From NCBI GenBank assembly GCA_937982065.1, contig CALJMO010000009.1, positions 1 through 40,745 on the forward strand: DNA of 40,745 nucleotides. Reading direction: 5' to 3'. Below are positions 40,251 to 40,745 of this stretch, one piece after another. Each line of letters opens with the position of its first letter. Within the stretch, counting starts at the first letter, position 1. The stretch comes from an uncultured Collinsella sp. (GTDB lineage Bacteria > Actinomycetota > Coriobacteriia > Coriobacteriales > Coriobacteriaceae). The notes under the pieces are model-generated. The model searched no databases. It worked only from the letters and a program-made list of their open reading frames with translations, and was not told the origin of the DNA. The position numbers were made by a program, and so were the translations under genes.

Positions 40251-40602
40251 TTGACCACCAATCCTCGAAATAGTTGTTTTCGCATCTAACGCTCTATTGT
40301 GACGCAGTGCGGGGTTGAGGTTGTGCCTTCGTTGCATATCGTATTAAAGATGATTCTCATTCTCAATAATAATTTTTTGTTATCAGACTATTCTTCAGCT
40401 GAGATAATGCATTTCCGCAGGTCAGGAAAGTGTCTGGTCAAAATGACATCTAACTTTTCTTTTGGTCGACCGTTTACCGCTAAATTCCTACCGTTCGTCT
40501 GTATTACGCAATGTACCTGCGGATATACGAGTCAATAGACACCGTGTTACCATGAGAAAAAATTGTTATGAACATTTCCGATTTCACCCAAAGGAGTTGC
40601 CC
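40251..40602. promoter_or_regulatory. Divergent control region between the permease and second PAS regulator
   Basis: This 352-bp AT-rich gap lies between divergent starts and holds no gene. Near 40351-40365 TGATTCTCATTCTCA shows about 11 of 14 positions of a 7-1-7 Fur-type box, which is weak. Promoters for both genes must lie here, but I cannot assign their boxes. Confidence 0.35.
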
Positions 40603-40745
40603 GTGAACGAGACCGTACGCCGCTTTTTGCCGATGGTCGATTTCCTGGAGCAGGTACTCGGTAAGAACAGCGAAATCGTCCTGCACGATTTCTCGGATCC
40701 CGACCACGCCATCGTCGATATTCGCAACGGCATCGTGAGCGGCCG
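40603..40745 (+). CDS. YheO-type PAS transcriptional regulator, truncated by window end
   Basis: The first 47 residues of a gene that runs off the window. GTG start with AAGGAG six bases upstream. The segment NSEIVLHDFSDPDHAIVDIRNGIVSGR matches the start of the YheO-like PAS domain and parallels the regulator at 22210-22863 (CEVVVHDLETEDVDHSIVVIENGHVSGR). It is divergent from the purine permease, mirroring the regulator/dpaL arrangement at the other end. Confidence 0.75.
   Translation, partial: MNETVRRFLPMVDFLEQVLGKNSEIVLHDFSDPDHAIVDIRNGIVSG

Noticed and set aside
40351..40365. Fur box before the permease
   Set aside because: Only about 11 of 14 core positions fit, there is no iron-related gene, and AT-rich DNA gives such matches by chance.

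Overview
The window looks like a chromosome segment from a high-GC anaerobic actinobacterium of the Coriobacteriia, most probably Collinsella or a close relative. This is inferred from ribosomal protein content and order, GC-rich codon use, frequent GTG/TTG starts and a selenium/purine locus; no search was run.

Layout: (1) 64-2663, minus strand: argR, a GT2-like glycosyltransferase and truA. (2) 2756-12608, minus strand: the distal spc operon and the alpha operon in canonical order (rplE, rpsN, rpsH, rplF, rplR, rpsE, rpmD, rplO, secY, adk, map, infA, rpmJ, rpsM, rpsK, rpsD, rpoA, rplQ). The spc operon is cut between rplX and rplE: rplE has a private promoter and sits next to unrelated metabolism. 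(3) 12921-22863: first half of an anaerobic purine/urate locus: xdhC, yqeB and mocA (minus) and yqeC (plus) for Se/Mo-hydroxylase maturation, and hydA/ygeZ, ygeW, ygeY and ygeX/dpaL for catabolism, ending at a divergent PAS-type regulator. (4) 22987-30757: accessory island with a membrane protein, a small unknown protein, a DEDDh exonuclease, a tiny hydrophobic gene with type I toxin hallmarks, an AAA/DUF234 ATPase behind a long perfect palindrome, an orphan AbiEi-like protein, three arrays of a 62-bp palindromic repeat, and an IS200 element. (5) 30874-40250: second half of the purine locus: fused Fe-S/Mo xanthine dehydrogenase-like enzyme, four-cluster ferredoxin, ygfK, ssnA and an NCS2 purine permease. 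A second PAS-type regulator begins at 40603 and runs off the window.

Working model: the permease imports purines, SsnA deaminates, the selenium-type molybdenum hydroxylase and YgfK carry out ring redox chemistry with the ferredoxin, and HydA, YgeY, YgeW and DpaL open and dismantle the ring to ammonia, carbamoyl groups and pyruvate. XdhC, YqeB, YqeC and MocA mature the cofactor. The gene set matches loci reported for anaerobic uric acid and purine breakdown by gut bacteria.

The least explained material is in the island: the 62-bp hairpin arrays, the SOS-box/type I toxin/antisense RNA candidate at 25999-26323, the nested palindrome at 28123-28178, and a 33-bp repeat block at 24044-24153.
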